A stretch of DNA of 64,000 bases from Sisyra terminalis (lineage: Eukaryota > Arthropoda > Insecta > Neuroptera > Sisyridae), in assembly GCA_958496175.1 (NCBI GenBank), contig OY292276.1:13844001-13908000 (forward strand). The letters are read 5' to 3'. The notes under the pieces were generated by a model, which made no database searches, had not been told where the DNA came from, and worked only from the letters and a program-made list of their open reading frames with translations. Of the stretch, positions 11,258 through 22,954 are shown piece after piece. A program made the position numbers and the translations under genes. The stretch's first letter is position 1, and each line of letters begins with the position of its first letter.

Positions 11258-11961
11258 GGGTGGATCACCGTCAGAAAAAAAAAATCGATTTTTTTTGCCA
11301 TAAATGTCTTCTTATAACATTCAAGAATAACGTGTTAAAAGGATTAGAATAGCTGACTAATGTATTTTCACTGATAAAATTGGATAAATTGATAATAACA
11401 TAAAAAGATATCTTAAAAAAACTTTAAATGCGTTTTTCTCGAAATCAACTTTTTAAAACTGGGAGATTTCTCAGAAACTATCCGACGGATTGACTCGAAA
11501 CTGGAGAGTGTTATAGTTCAACACGTCTTCTTGGTACTGAACCTCTGAAATTGGCCAAAAATCCCCCCCTCAAAGTGGGAGAGGGGGAAAAATCCAAAAA
11601 AAGGTGTTTTTTTTTAACTTTTTTTTCAAAGTCACGCCATTTTGTGAATTTTCAACTTTTTTTCGGATTTTCGAGGTTCAGTACCAAGAAGACGCATTAC
11701 CAAAACCTACATTCTTTAGAAAATCATGATCCGACTTCCGGTTTCCGAGAAAACTTGTCTCCCGTTTGCCTCCTCATTTTTGAGGACCCTTTTTCAAAGC
11801 GCTGTAAAAGGGGGAGGGGGGGACATATCGGGGTAAATAAAAAGAAATAGTTCAAAACTTCAACTTTTACATGCCGAAGACCGTTTTTTAATATCTCTAA
11901 AAAAAATGGCAGCAGTTTTAAAAAAGTCATTTTTTTTTTACGTTCTGACGGTGATCCACCC
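11258..11961. mobile_element. TTAA-flanked foldback MITE, copy 1
   Basis: The element is bounded by TTAA (11254-11257 and 11962-11965). Its 18-bp ends match perfectly: GGGTGGATCACCGTCAGA and the reverse complement. Symmetry continues inward. A 22-bp perfect inverted repeat lies at 11524-11545 and 11671-11692, and the blocks around CTGGGAGA-TTTCTCAGAAAC recur inverted near 11740-11770. The whole 704 bp is therefore an old palindrome centred near 11605. A second copy in the opposite orientation is at 36397-37121. TTAA target sites point to a piggyBac-type mobiliser, although the tip is GGG rather than the usual CCC. The open frame at 11551-11850 is a by-product of the repeat. Confidence 0.8.
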
Positions 11962-11965
11962 TTAA

Positions 11966-13358
11966 AATCATAGAGATATAAATGAGAAGGCTCTTTCTGG
12001 AAGTAGTTAAATAAAATTAGGAAGTCTATTCTTAGGTGTAAGATAAATATAAATCATAGAATAGAAACGTATCATTAAACAATGATTTAAAAAAATAATT
12101 TTGAGTAATTCTTAGGACATATTCATTTATTTAGTAGCTTAACCTTTGTTTTACCTTCAATTCCAAAAAATCGAATTTAAAAAAAAAAATCTTGTTTTAT
12201 CCTTTATTTTTCTTCTTTGGTAGTTTTGGTACTTTTTTAGATTCAAAATTCTTAAATTTACATTACACATGGACTGAGGGGTGGCTAATAAAACAACAAT
12301 CTCTCTTGATTGTTTTTTTTTTTAGTTTGGTGTTACGTTTGTTAAATCAATTGTAATAAATTTCTCCATTATTGCAATTACGATAATTGGAGCTGACATT
12401 ACATTTGAAATTGATAAAAACCAAATTAGCAATTATCAAATCAAAAATAAAATGTGGCCATTTATTAGCACTAATTGGAATTATTGCAATTGGAAAATAA
12501 CAAATGGAATTTACCTGTGTAAGGCAAATGAAACGAAAACTATAAATGCGCAAAGGTCAGTTGAACGGAAATGAAGGACCAAATAACAAATTACTATAGT
12601 TTTACAGTGCTCAGTCACTCCGTTCATAATTCGATTATTAGCAAGCAAATTGCAGAGGGAACATTGGCATTACATTGTGCAAAAGTCGAAAAGAAATGCA
12701 ATAATGCGAGATTGGTGACCGTGTGGATGAGTGGGCTGCATTTCGATCATTTCATTTGTTTCGTAAATTATAGATAGTAACAAATTAGCACTCGATGAAC
12801 AGTGATTGATGTTTGGATGTAGCATCAGATAAATATCAATGACTGTTAAACTGTTTCCTCTTTAATATGGCACGAGGTGTCAAATGTCCGCATACATCCA
12901 TAAAGCTCAATTCACTCTAATTGTAACGTCATTTGCATTTTGAGCATTTTATGGTCCGTCCCATCTCACAATTTTAGCACTTTGCGTGCAGATGCAATAA
13001 CTGATTGAAATATCATCACTCTCGTTATTTGTCCATTCGTTCAATTTATTCTGCATTCCATATTTGTGCTGGAATTTGGCCAGATTAATTGCACAAAGCC
13101 GCGGCTTAGAAGCCCAAGGTTTGCAAGTGCAAATGCTTTTTATATTAGCGTTACAAATGAAAAGAAATCACAGGTATATGTATTCAACTGATCCCCTTTT
13201 TATTCCACTTTTTTAATTCTACGAAAATGAAGTCGTATTAGCATTACATTCTAGTCCCACATATGTATTTTAATTAAGTTTATACAACATTTTTTTATGA
13301 CACTTTGTATTATCAACCGAATTCAAAAAAGAAAATTCCCTTCAATTCATATTTACAT
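11966..13358. other. Non-repetitive, less AT-rich island
   Basis: From about 12340 to 13160 the sequence lacks long homopolymers and contains many ATTA/TAAT and ATTTGCAT-like words (for example GCAATTACGATAATTGGAGC). Short open frames (12347-12553 minus, 12571-12777 plus) show no known domain. It looks like candidate conserved noncoding or regulatory DNA, but that is inference from composition alone. Confidence 0.35.
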
Positions 13359-13667
13359 GCAAAATATCCAGGATAAATACAGATAAAAAAAGCTAAGGAA
13401 TTTAATTTGGTAGATATGATTATATATTTTTTTTAGAAAAAAGATAATTTTTCTCCAAAAAAAAAATGTACAAAAATAAAAACAGAAGACAACAAAGTTT
13501 TGAAATAAGCGAATGCAAAATATCCGGGATAAATACAAATAAAAGAAGTCAATGAATTTAATTTGGTAGATATGATTATATTTTTTAAGAAAATAGTTAA
13601 TTTTTCTCCAAAAAAACAATACACAAAAATAAAAACAGAAGACCAAAAAGTTTTGAAATAAGCGAAA
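13359..13667. repeat. Tandem duplication, 156-bp unit, two copies
   Basis: Unit 1 starts GCAAAATATCC at 13359 and unit 2 starts with the same word at 13515. Alignment runs through TTTAATTTGGTAGATATGAT and TTTTGAAATAAGCGAA at roughly 90 percent identity by eye. The open frames across this tract (13353-13646, 13433-13780, minus) encode a repeated F/Y-rich string that merely reflects the duplication. Confidence 0.85.
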
Positions 13668-14504
13668 GAAAATTTTTCATTTAAATAAAAAAAATAAAAG
13701 AAAGAATACAACAAAATAGAAATAAGACATAAGACCCTCTTGACCATCAATTGTGAATATAACAATCGTGGCTTGAACATCTTTTATCTTTCAGCTTTCA
13801 AGAAGCAAATACAATGGGATTTAGAAAGCTGAGTAACCCACTTCTACTTGAGTTCAATTCATTTTATTGATTGAATACAATTTTGTGGTTTATTACTTTA
13901 ATGCACCATGCGTAAAGCTCCACTTCCATTCAATTCACAGTCATTATTTTCCACTACAAAGTGTTTATTTGCAATAAAATGCGGCCACGATAGCAATCAG
14001 TTTTGAATCAGAAAAGCATTGCCAAAATAAAACGAAAGCCTTAATTTTTCTTTGACGTATTTTATACGTTGTAGAAAGTTTTTTATGCAGTCACACTTTT
14101 GCATACCTATAACAAACCACCAAACTTTCAGTTTAGGATTTAATGTGCTTTTGCTCTAATCGGATTACAAAAACTTTCCAGTTGGTGAAAATTTTAATAC
14201 TTGTTGTGTTCAAACATTTGGTTCACAATGTAGAGGTTAGTCACAACTCAATCTTTGGGTATTAAAATAAAAAATTTAGACTCTTGTTTATAATAAGCTA
14301 GAACTGTTTTAGAATTAGTCAAGTTAAAAAAACGAAGCATTAAATGTGACAAAATTATTGTAAAAGGCAACTAAAATATTTTTGATCTAAATTTTAAGAG
14401 TCCAACACAAATTTGGACTTTGTTTATTTAGGCTTTAAATACAAAAATGAAGACAAAAAATTTGAAATTTTATTTTTATTATAAGAAGAAAAATTTAAAA
14501 AATA
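13668..14504. other. No gene seen
   Basis: AT-rich, non-repetitive within this window. No domain or RNA gene recognised. Confidence 0.5.
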
Positions 14505-14534
14505 TAGGGGAAGTCCGGGCATAGCGAATAGCCC

Positions 14535-15086
14535 GGATCCGAATTCGCTATAGTCATGAAATTCAATTTATCCAGGATAAATTTTCGTACTTTAATCAAT
14601 ATTTTGTACCTACGAAGTGAATTTCATACTAATTAATGATACTATCGATAAAAGTTCAATTCATATTCGCATTTTTACCATTTCACCTGACGCCATCTAT
14701 GAGAAATGTCTTAGAGCTTGTAATCAACATCATTTTTATTGAGCCTATAGTTGATTGATTTGTCGTTAAAAAGTTAAATGTTGAATAACTTTCAATGGAG
14801 TGATTTAATCGAAAATTCATAAGAGACCTTTTTTGTAGAACGTTAAATTTTACGTCAGAATAATTTGACCTTAAATCTTTTCATTCATTTTTTTCTGAGA
14901 AAAAAATTAAACGTAAGAAGTCAAATACTCCCTTGTTATTTAAATGGTAAAAGTAACATGATTCCGGCACGGTTTAATCAAGAAATTAAGAGCTTAATTG
15001 TATTGGATATTTTTTTTTATATCTTAAACTAAAAATTCAGGGGGCGATCGCTGTAAAAAAATCAATTTGGGAAATAAAGGACACCC
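14535..15086 (+). mobile_element. Partial copy of the GGGTGTCCG foldback MITE inside the Tigger-like element
   Basis: From the GATCCGAATTCGCTATAG word to the terminal CGGACACCC-type end (here AGGACACCC, followed by TA at 15087-15088), this block aligns almost end to end with the reverse complement of 30199-30735. Its last 310 bp also align directly with 30931-31245. The other arm of the foldback is missing here, so the insert is truncated on its left side or was deleted later. Confidence 0.8.
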
Positions 15087-15110
15087 TACTTTGTATAGGC
15101 ATTGAAAAAA

Positions 15111-15226
15111 GGTAGTTCTACTGCTCAGCTTGGCCGTTTTCGCAAGGTTTTTAATGACGATTAGGAGAACGATCTTCAATCGTATTTGCTGATAATTGAG
15201 TTGCTATATATCTATCATTAATTTCA
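15111..15226 (+). pseudogene. pogo/Tigger transposase fragment (N-terminal region)
   Basis: The conceptual translation reads GSSTAQLGRFRKVFNDD, one stop, then ENDLQSYLLIIELLYIS. The family pattern LGR(F/Y)xxVFxxExExxLVxYLxxMExxF, which links the psq-type DNA-binding helices to the CENP-B-type domain in Tigger/pogo transposases, is matched at most positions. This agrees independently with the TA duplication and terminal repeats of the surrounding element. The catalytic DDE/D domain is absent. Confidence 0.65.
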
Positions 15227-15516
15227 TTCTTCTTACATTGATTTCGGTATTTTTTCTTTAATTTACCATGTGTTCACTTTGCCTTATGGTCTTATCCACT
15301 TTACCCGACTGGTTGGGTAAAGCGGATAGCTGTACCAATTTAATATTATTAGTAATTTTAAGTAAAATATTGATGTTACCAAATTGTTGATGATTAAATA
15401 AAAAATTATAATAGATACTTATTCATACTCAGCAATTGTTTTATTTCTATGTCTATACGTTTTCTTGCTATAAGTCATTAAAGCTTAAGGTGCCCACTTT
15501 ACCCGGACTTCCCCTA

Positions 15517-18500
15517 TTTGTTCCATTCCAAAATTAAAACAGTTTCAACCATGCAAAATTATATCACCGGTTGATAATTTAATAGGATTTTTTTCTCTCT
15601 ACTACCAATTACAAAACTTTGAAGCACAATTATGAAATATAAAAGTTATAAAATAGCATTTATATAAGAAGATTACAAAATCAATTTAGTAAAACCATTT
15701 TCTCACAGGAAATAGTTTCATTTTTAACTTAGAAGTTTTAAGTTATAAAAAGGATATGACTTATCCTTTTGAACTTTTACGATAAAATAAGTTTCTTTTT
15801 TTTTTCTTATTAACCACAAGGATTATCGTTGGTCAATTACTATCCTCTTCCTATTTTATAACTCTGAAGTAAATAACTAAGTTTTCTTTTGGCTTATTAG
15901 CTTTCCGTTTCCGCAACTCATTATCTATTGTTAGAAAATTGACTAAAAAAAAACAAAATTTCCATGAAAAATGAATTATTTTTTAATAATTCTTTGTTTT
16001 ATAGAATGCAATCCATCTAGTAAACTTTGCATCATGTCACTATATCAATGATTGTTCTTTCTTCATTGAAAAAAGATCTAAATTATTTTTTAAATAAGAA
16101 GAAAATTCAGGTTGCTTAAGATCTTTTTGTTTTTTATTTTCTATTTAATATTTTTATTGTTCAATTAGCTACGTTTTGTTACTAATCGTAACTAATCGTA
16201 AAAGCTGAGATCTGAATTTCATGATCTAAATTATATTATTTTGCTAGAAAAAATTGATGAGATTTTCTGAGAGGTAATTTTCATAGTTATTTTTTAAATG
16301 TAAAATTCGTTTTCATAACAATATTTTTCAATTTTTTTTAATTTCTCTTTATTTACCTGAAGGGTAAAAAAATGATACCTACTAACCTTAAATCTATAAA
16401 AAAATACTTTCACCAGACATTCTGCTGTTAAAGCTTGTGCTTCAAGACAAACGATTATTTCAATGCAAAAAATACAAACTCATAAATAGTAATTATATTT
16501 TCAGAAAATAGATATTTTCTATTCTTTTATATCATTCAATTCTCTTTAATGTTTAATAACAAGAAATGAAATGTGCGGTAAGTTTTCGTAAAGTAAAAGT
16601 TTGTATTTACTTTTACGAAAGTAGACAATTTCTTATAGGCACTAAGAAACCAATTTTCTTGAACATAAAAGCCAATCATGATCTAATGAATTCCACCAAC
16701 ATTTGAATCATGGTATAAATTTTTTACCGGTATTCGTATTGGGCCCATCTTATATAATTGAGTATTTTTATAACAAAAAACATACTTTAACCTTTAATGA
16801 ATCATTAAACTTTCAAACTTGTAACGCCTACCAACATAAATAATAATTTTCGGCCGCACAAAGCTTTGAAAATCTTTCACTTTGCGGAAGTATGAATTTT
16901 TTTTATCTGTATAAATTATTTTAAGGTTCAAATTCATAAGTTTTTGTGAGCTTAGAATAATATTCATTTATTATATTTTATGAAATTTCAAATAGCAAGA
17001 AAAATGCCTTAGGGAATTCACTATTTATTTTAAAAAAAAAAAACGTTTGTGGGATGTTATTTGATGGAAAATTATTTTAATTTATAAATCAAAAGATTCA
17101 TCAAATCAAGTAAAGTTAGTTTAAATAAATTTTCCCGGAACATATGAATCAATAGTGGTCTTCAAAATGTTTCACTAAGTATACCGTCTTTTGAGTGTTA
17201 ATAAGTCCAGAGTGTTAATAAGTAAGCAAAGAGATATTCCAGATTATTTAAATCGGTCAATATTTAAGTTTAATTCTGTAAAGCTTCACAGCAGAATTGG
17301 TAGACGAACAGCACTTGACTTAGTTATTAATATGCACATTTTAATATAATATAAAATAAACAAAAAATAACATCTTCGTAACTCTGACGCGAAAAAAACT
17401 TTAATAACAAATATTTTTCTAGTCTAAAACCTTCATTAGTTATATTCAGTTGATTCCTTAGAACAAATTTTTATTTTGGGTTGTTGCAAAGAATTACATC
17501 CTGCTTTATTTGCCTTATTATTAAGGATATTTTTTTCTGTACTGGTTTTCCGTAGTTAAAACTTTTTTACTGCAATGGTTAAGTAAATATTTATTGAAGT
17601 TCTACCAATAAATATAAAGTATAACTTTAAACAAAAAAATAGCTTTTTGAATTCTTGAAAGAAAATTTTATTTGGATAATGTTTATGTTATCATTTTAAA
17701 TTCAAAAATACTTTTGTCTGTTAAACTAAATTTTCAACAATTTTATTGCTAAAAGCCAAACTTTTTTAATGTCTATTTTAATTTAAGTCTCGTTTTGTTC
17801 CCATATCATATAACAATGAAAAATAAAGCAAGTGATTGAGCTCGTAAAACTCGAAAGGTCGTTTGTTATGTGAGCAAAAGGCAATAATCGCCGCTATAAA
17901 TAAAAATACAAAAGGAAAAGCCGTAACATTTGTGTTCACAATTATAATTAAGTCGCCAATAAGTCATCGGTTCCCTGGTTTATGAACTTTTGTCGTTAGA
18001 TCCCTGTAAAACGATCATAATTTTTTCATTAGAAATTTAAGCTTTTTACTACACTTTTAATCCCCGACTCGATAAGCAATTGCTAATGAAAATATATATA
18101 AAAATATGAACGCTATTTGAGAGAAAAACATTAATCATTGTGTTAACCCTTCGGAATAATAAAAAGCATCATTACAAATATTTTAAATGCGGAGTGTTTT
18201 ACATTTAAAATTCTAGACGTAATAACCGTTTATCATTACGAATGTAAACTTTGGAGAAAAAAAATATTTTTTTTGTGTACTTTCTTAGATAAATCGTAGC
18301 ACGCCTATAAAAGCTTTAAAGATAAATAAGTAAGAAATATACATTTAATTATGTGGAATAATAGAAGAATTAATTTATTTCTTTTTTTTATATATCATAA
18401 AATAGTGCTTTTTTCAACAAAGTTATGAAACTTTCATAGCAAAAATAATCTCCAATTCATATCGTAGCTCTCTTCTAAATTGTGTTGTGGAAATGTGTAA

Positions 18501-19205
18501 AATGTTTCACAGTTTTGATGAATACTATAAAAGAGGCGTATAACTTGAGTTCCACATCTTCGCATACCTCATGTGCATAGGTGCGTTGTGTTGTGTGTAT
18601 TATATACGATTCTGCTTTATATTTCAGTTGAGTGAAGAAGTAACTTTTCATATAACGGTTTTCATTGCATAAAGCCTTCTTGTTCGTGTAAGTTTCTGTA
18701 GGCAACAACAGTTACGCTATACTTTAAGTACTGGCACAGAAAATCTATGGAAATGTGTAAAGTAGTTTTATTGAATGTTGCATTTTTGCATACATTAAGT
18801 GTTTTGTAATTATCTCATATGAAAATGGAAATTCTTTGATATTCTGCAACAGTATTTTAATATGCTTGAAAATTCTAAGAACATTTCGAAACTATTCGTA
18901 CAACTAAAGATAATAATATTAAGCAATATATTTTCTTTAACTTATTTTTATGAACTAAGTAAAACGTTACCAAAATTTTGGGGCATAAACAACGAATACT
19001 AGTTTGGCTAGGATAGAAATATCAGATTTTTGATAATTTTTTTTTATATATAATATTGACTCTGAAAGTCCAAAATCCTAACATCAAATTCATTTCAGAA
19101 TGTTAAATTTCACTATTATAATTAGTACAGATTAGAAACAAATAGTGGTGGTTGATGATGGTGAAACTATCACAGTTCTTTGATACTATAACAACCTCCA
19201 GCATA
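15517..19205. other. Gene-free AT-rich stretch
   Basis: Apart from the repeat fragment at 16081-16220 I see no bounded element. The interval 17820-18160 is less AT-rich and non-repetitive. A 40-residue open stretch at about 17217-17339 (plus) has a coding-like look, but I cannot assign it. The frame at 18475-18708 (minus) shows no known domain. Confidence 0.45.
16081..16220. repeat. Decayed fragment of the 58.3-kb foldback family
   Basis: TTTAAATAAGAAGAAAATTC through CTACGTTTTGTTACTAATCG matches the left arm of the element at 58298-58640. It is followed directly by AAAGCTGAGATCTGAATTT, the inverted outer tip of the same family. So it is an internally deleted foldback in which the GAAACG core has mutated. 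Confidence 0.7.
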
Positions 19206-19208
19206 TAT

Positions 19209-19380
19209 AGGTGCATCCCAAGGTTTATAAATTACACAGGTTGCCCCATTAGAAAAAAAATGACGTCATACGAAGAATTTTGAAATTTGAATCAATTTGA
19301 AGGTATGTACGAATTTCTTCTGGATACGTCATGTAGCGCATGAGGCCACCTGTGTATTTTATAAACCTTGGGTGCATCCG
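19209..19380. mobile_element. Foldback MITE, about 170 bp, nearly pure palindrome
   Basis: Left arm about 19209-19293 and right arm about 19294-19380 pair along most of their length. The outer GGTGCATCCCAAGG matches GGATGCACCCAAGG; then TTTATAAA, ACACAGGT, a TGACGT word, GAAGAA and TTCAAATTGATTC follow in mirrored order. The frame at 19249-19440 (minus) is a by-product. I found no convincing target duplication. Confidence 0.75.
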
Positions 19381-19849
19381 TTCTTTACTATATAAAAAGC
19401 AGGGATTTATATAAAATACTGTTTTATACCAATATATCAAACATTAAATATGTAGTTTAAGTTATAAGCCCATAGTATTGAGATTTTAAAGAAAACTTCA
19501 TGATAGTAGAACTTGTACAAAAAAAAAAAATGATCTAGTAGGGAACTTAGTAACGCACTGCCTCTTATGGTCATCAATTTATCGTTATAATATTATCAGC
19601 GGTAACAAAGATTAAAAACCTATTATTATTTAAGAAATTGTTACAAAATATGCTAGTTTAACAAAAAAAAAATGTCATAAAATATATAAAAAATCAAACC
19701 TTTTCAAAAAATTTTTTTTTGTTCTTTGTGTACTTCTTTTTGCCGTTTTCATATTTCTACAGAAAATCAAGAGAAGAAAGTATCCAAATAAAATGATAAA
19801 AACATTTCTCTGATAGCCAAACCCTAATTAAAGCTATTGTTCTCTAGAT

Positions 19850-20200
19850 GAACTCCAAATGCATCTGAGAATACAAAGCACAGTTTATCCAATTGGCGTC
19901 TTGAAGAAGAATGCCAGGAAATGCTGGTAAAGAAGGTAATGAAAACGCAGGTTTTCTTGCAACGGTAAGCTCAATTATGCTATTTATGGTCCCAGAACCA
20001 GCTATAGGTGTACTTTTGTTCTCCAACACTAAATCAAACAGCCGAATGGACCCCAAATTTGCAAATAAAATCCTAGAATCCAAAATCTCTAGAGGCAAAT
20101 TCCTAAAAGTTTTGATCCTAAAGAAACCTTTGATAGATCATAATAAAAGATTAGAAGGAAGGATATCAGAATATGTATTAATCTCACGTATTATTTGACT
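19850..20200 (+). pseudogene. RNase H domain remnant of an I/R1-type LINE
   Basis: The plus-strand frame from 19911 reads PGNAGKEGNENAGFL and then VPEPAIGV. This matches the end of the LINE RNase H domain (W-P-GH-x-G-x-x-GNExAD-x-LA) and the following GPEPxxGV linker. The catalytic histidine of PGH is replaced by N and the aspartate of NExAD by G, so it is inactive. Downstream, KKPLIDHNKRLEGRISEYVLIS may correspond to the segment before the LxxLTGHC block, but decay is advanced. Confidence 0.6.
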
Positions 20201-20336
20201 ACCCAGATATGACTTAAGAGGTTCAGTTTTCCGGGGGTCACCTAAAACTAAAATTTGGGAAATTGATCATCAAATTTGGGTACAATGATCTAATTGGCTA
20301 TCTGCTGGAATTTATCTCAAAGACAATTGAAGCTAA

Positions 20337-20585
20337 CAGTGCCATAACGAGCCTTTTCACCACCCGGGGCCGATCGGAATTTCGCTGTCCTTTATTTTAA
20401 TCATTAGTTAAGAAAATTGGAAAAAAATCAAATCTTCTTTAAATTTTTTGAGTCTTTGAAAATTAATTCTTCGTGTTTTTTACAAAGCAAAATCTTTTAT
20501 GGAATTATCAATGTCATCATGCCACCTTATTTTTGTGTACCACCCGGGGTATGCCCCCATCGGTACCCACCAAGCTACGCCACTG
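20337..20585. mobile_element. Probable hAT-type MITE, CAGTG ends
   Basis: The left tip is CAGTGCCATAACGAGCC and the right tip reverse complemented is CAGTGGCGTAGCTTGG. Both carry a subterminal ACCACCCGGGG word within 45 bp. The candidate 8-bp flanks (GAAGCTAA, GAAACAAG) agree at only 5 of 8 positions, so the insertion is old or the boundary slightly wrong. No coding capacity. Confidence 0.6.
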
Positions 20586-20593
20586 GAAACAAG

Positions 20594-22954
20594 AAACAAA
20601 GCAGGGCTACAAATATTCTTTTTCCTCTATCTAAGAAAGGCCCCCAGAAAGTAACTTTTTGATGAAAAAGAAACAAATAACTTTTTGAGCAATTTGTTAT
20701 TAAATCGTAATCTTTTCTTTATTTCCTATTTTTAACCCCCAAAACAAAAACAATTGAATTAATAGATAAATTAATAGTTTAAAAGAATGAACGAATGTCT
20801 ATTACCTACGTTTGTTCCAAGCCCTTTAATTGGCAATATTTGATTAATTATAGCGATTATTTTGTTTTAATTTCATGAAAATTTGTAATGCTAGACTTTG
20901 GCAAGTCATTAAAGGAGAAAAAAAGTCATTTTGAAAACTAAAATTATCTGCTATCTTTTACAATACTTAAAGACTATAAATATAAATAATTTAATAAAAA
21001 ATAAACTTTGGTAAATATATACATTAAAGTATGATAAGAGAAAAATTTGTGATTCCCTTGAGTACAATTTGGATACAGTTTTAGTACAGAAATCAAATTT
21101 ACTTTAAATAAAACAGTTAATTTGATATAAAGCATGAAATATACATAATTTATTGTTTGTAACAATGTGAATGTTTGTTTTATAATATGGACGTATTGCA
21201 TTTGAAATTTGCAGAAGTGAATTATAAAGCATTATTTAGAATACATTTTGAGATTAACATGAACTAAATATGTTCGGAAAACATTAAACTGAAGGTTTTA
21301 TTGACAAAAAGTGTAGTATTCATAAAAAATATATTTTTTCGGTAGGTTCTTTTTATATAAATCAAATATCAAAAAAGACTTCTTCGGAAGCCGTAAATTT
21401 ACAAAATACTCACAGTCGAATAGGTTTTCATTTATTACACTATAACACTTTCTCATTCATAAAATTATTTACAAGAGGAATTATAACGTTTAACTTTGTG
21501 TGAAATTTTTCATTAAAATTTTTCTGCGTTGGTAAATTTATTGCCTACCTTGCCGTTCAATTTTGAGTTAAGCATTTATATTTGATATCAAACATTCTTT
21601 ATGTGTTACGCCGAACACATTTCAACCTTAAAATGTCTTTTCTTTTGTCGAATAAAAAAAAATCATTTGAAGGAAAATAAAGCAAGGAAAATGCTATTTA
21701 AAAGTTTATATCCGCGTAATAATAGAGAGTGTTGTAAAAGAAATCTTCCAGTTACAATAAAGTCGGCCAATAAAATAAGATAAGGAGCGTTTGATATCTT
21801 CATGTGATAAATTCACATTCATTTTCTCGAGTCGTTCAGATCAATATGAGTGCAAGAGATAAATTTAATTGTGATGGATTCGTAATAGATTGTGTACGAA
21901 CTTGGTTCATGCATGCATACTAATAAGTGAGATATTTCTCCAAGAAATAATTCCATTGATTCCGCAATTCGATAGATTCATGAACTTTACAGGCAGTGGG
22001 GTATATCTACTCCAGATAATAACCTACTACCTGCTTCCTTCTTCATTTAAATGTGCTTGTGGTAAGATGATCTCGTATATGAAGTGCTAGATCTCGATTC
22101 GCACATAATAAGTACGATCTTGTTAAGGCGTTCAATTGTAGTTTCCAATTACATTAGTAGTCTACTTCACTATTTCCAGTCATTATTAATTCCACGTTAT
22201 ATGATATTTATGATTCAATATATTTCCAAATGATTTCGATTGCTGTATAAATGGAATAATTAACTATGATTAAATGATTGAAATGTTTATTAAAATTTTC
22301 AGCGTCAATTTTAAATTTTTTAAAATGCTTTAATTATGAATCAAATTAATTTTGGATTATATATTTGAAATAAAAATGATTTTTATTATTTGTATTTTTC
22401 ATTAAACTCCAAAAAATAGATTAATGGTTTTAAGTTAAAAAAAAGCTCTGAAAACGTTAATGATACAACATTAAGCAGATGAAAATGATCATTTTTCTTT
22501 ATCAATAGGAACCTTAATCAATCTTTAGGAACCACTTTTCTTGTTTTCTTGAGTGTATGTTGGTAGTTATGGATCTTTTTGGTTCATCATTTTATATAAT
22601 AAATTTTCAATTGAGACCAATACAAAATTTTCTTATATAAGAACCTCTAGGATTATTTTTTTTAAATTTCAGAGGACTAAAGACTTATAATTCTAAAACT
22701 TTTGACTGAATTTTAGATTTTCTAGTTCAAAATTAAAATAAAAAACAATTCATATTAAAGATTTGTACTCCGGTAATATCTATATTTCCTTTTTATTATT
22801 TTATGCTCGATATTAGGTATGAATTTTTGATATTGATTGAATCTTGATTGACTTAAGGGCTACTTTTCGTAATTTAAAGTAGAGTATGTGATTTTATTGC
22901 TCATTTCGAACATTAGCGTCGAGGATTTGATTCAATTCCTTAAGGAGCTCTTCA
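20594..22954. other. No gene seen
   Basis: AT-rich. A less AT-rich, non-repetitive patch covers about 21780-22160. Short frames at 20974-21201 (minus), 21601-21783 and 21890-22090 have no recognisable domain. Confidence 0.45.

Larger units (their letters stand above)
14507..15514 (+). mobile_element. pogo/Tigger-like DNA transposon remnant with TA target duplication
   Basis: The ends are GGGGAAGTCCGGGCATAG on the left and, reverse complemented, GGGGAAGTCCGGGTAAAGTG on the right. The first 13 bases are identical and both are flanked by TA (14505-14506, 15515-15516). A short transposase remnant lies at 15111-15226. Between the left end and 15086 the element is occupied by sequence that matches half of the separate foldback MITE at 30199-31245. 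The element is 1008 bp where an autonomous pogo relative would be 2-3 kb, so it is internally deleted as well as invaded. Confidence 0.8.

Noticed and set aside
11551..11850. 99-residue open frame, with a related frame at 36346-36639
   Set aside because: Both lie inside copies of the same TTAA-flanked palindromic MITE. The shared peptide reflects the repeat and has no domain.
13353..13780. Repeated F/Y-rich minus-strand frames suggesting a membrane protein
   Set aside because: They are the A-rich tandem duplication read on the other strand. The peptide repeat has the DNA period, and codon use is pure AT bias.
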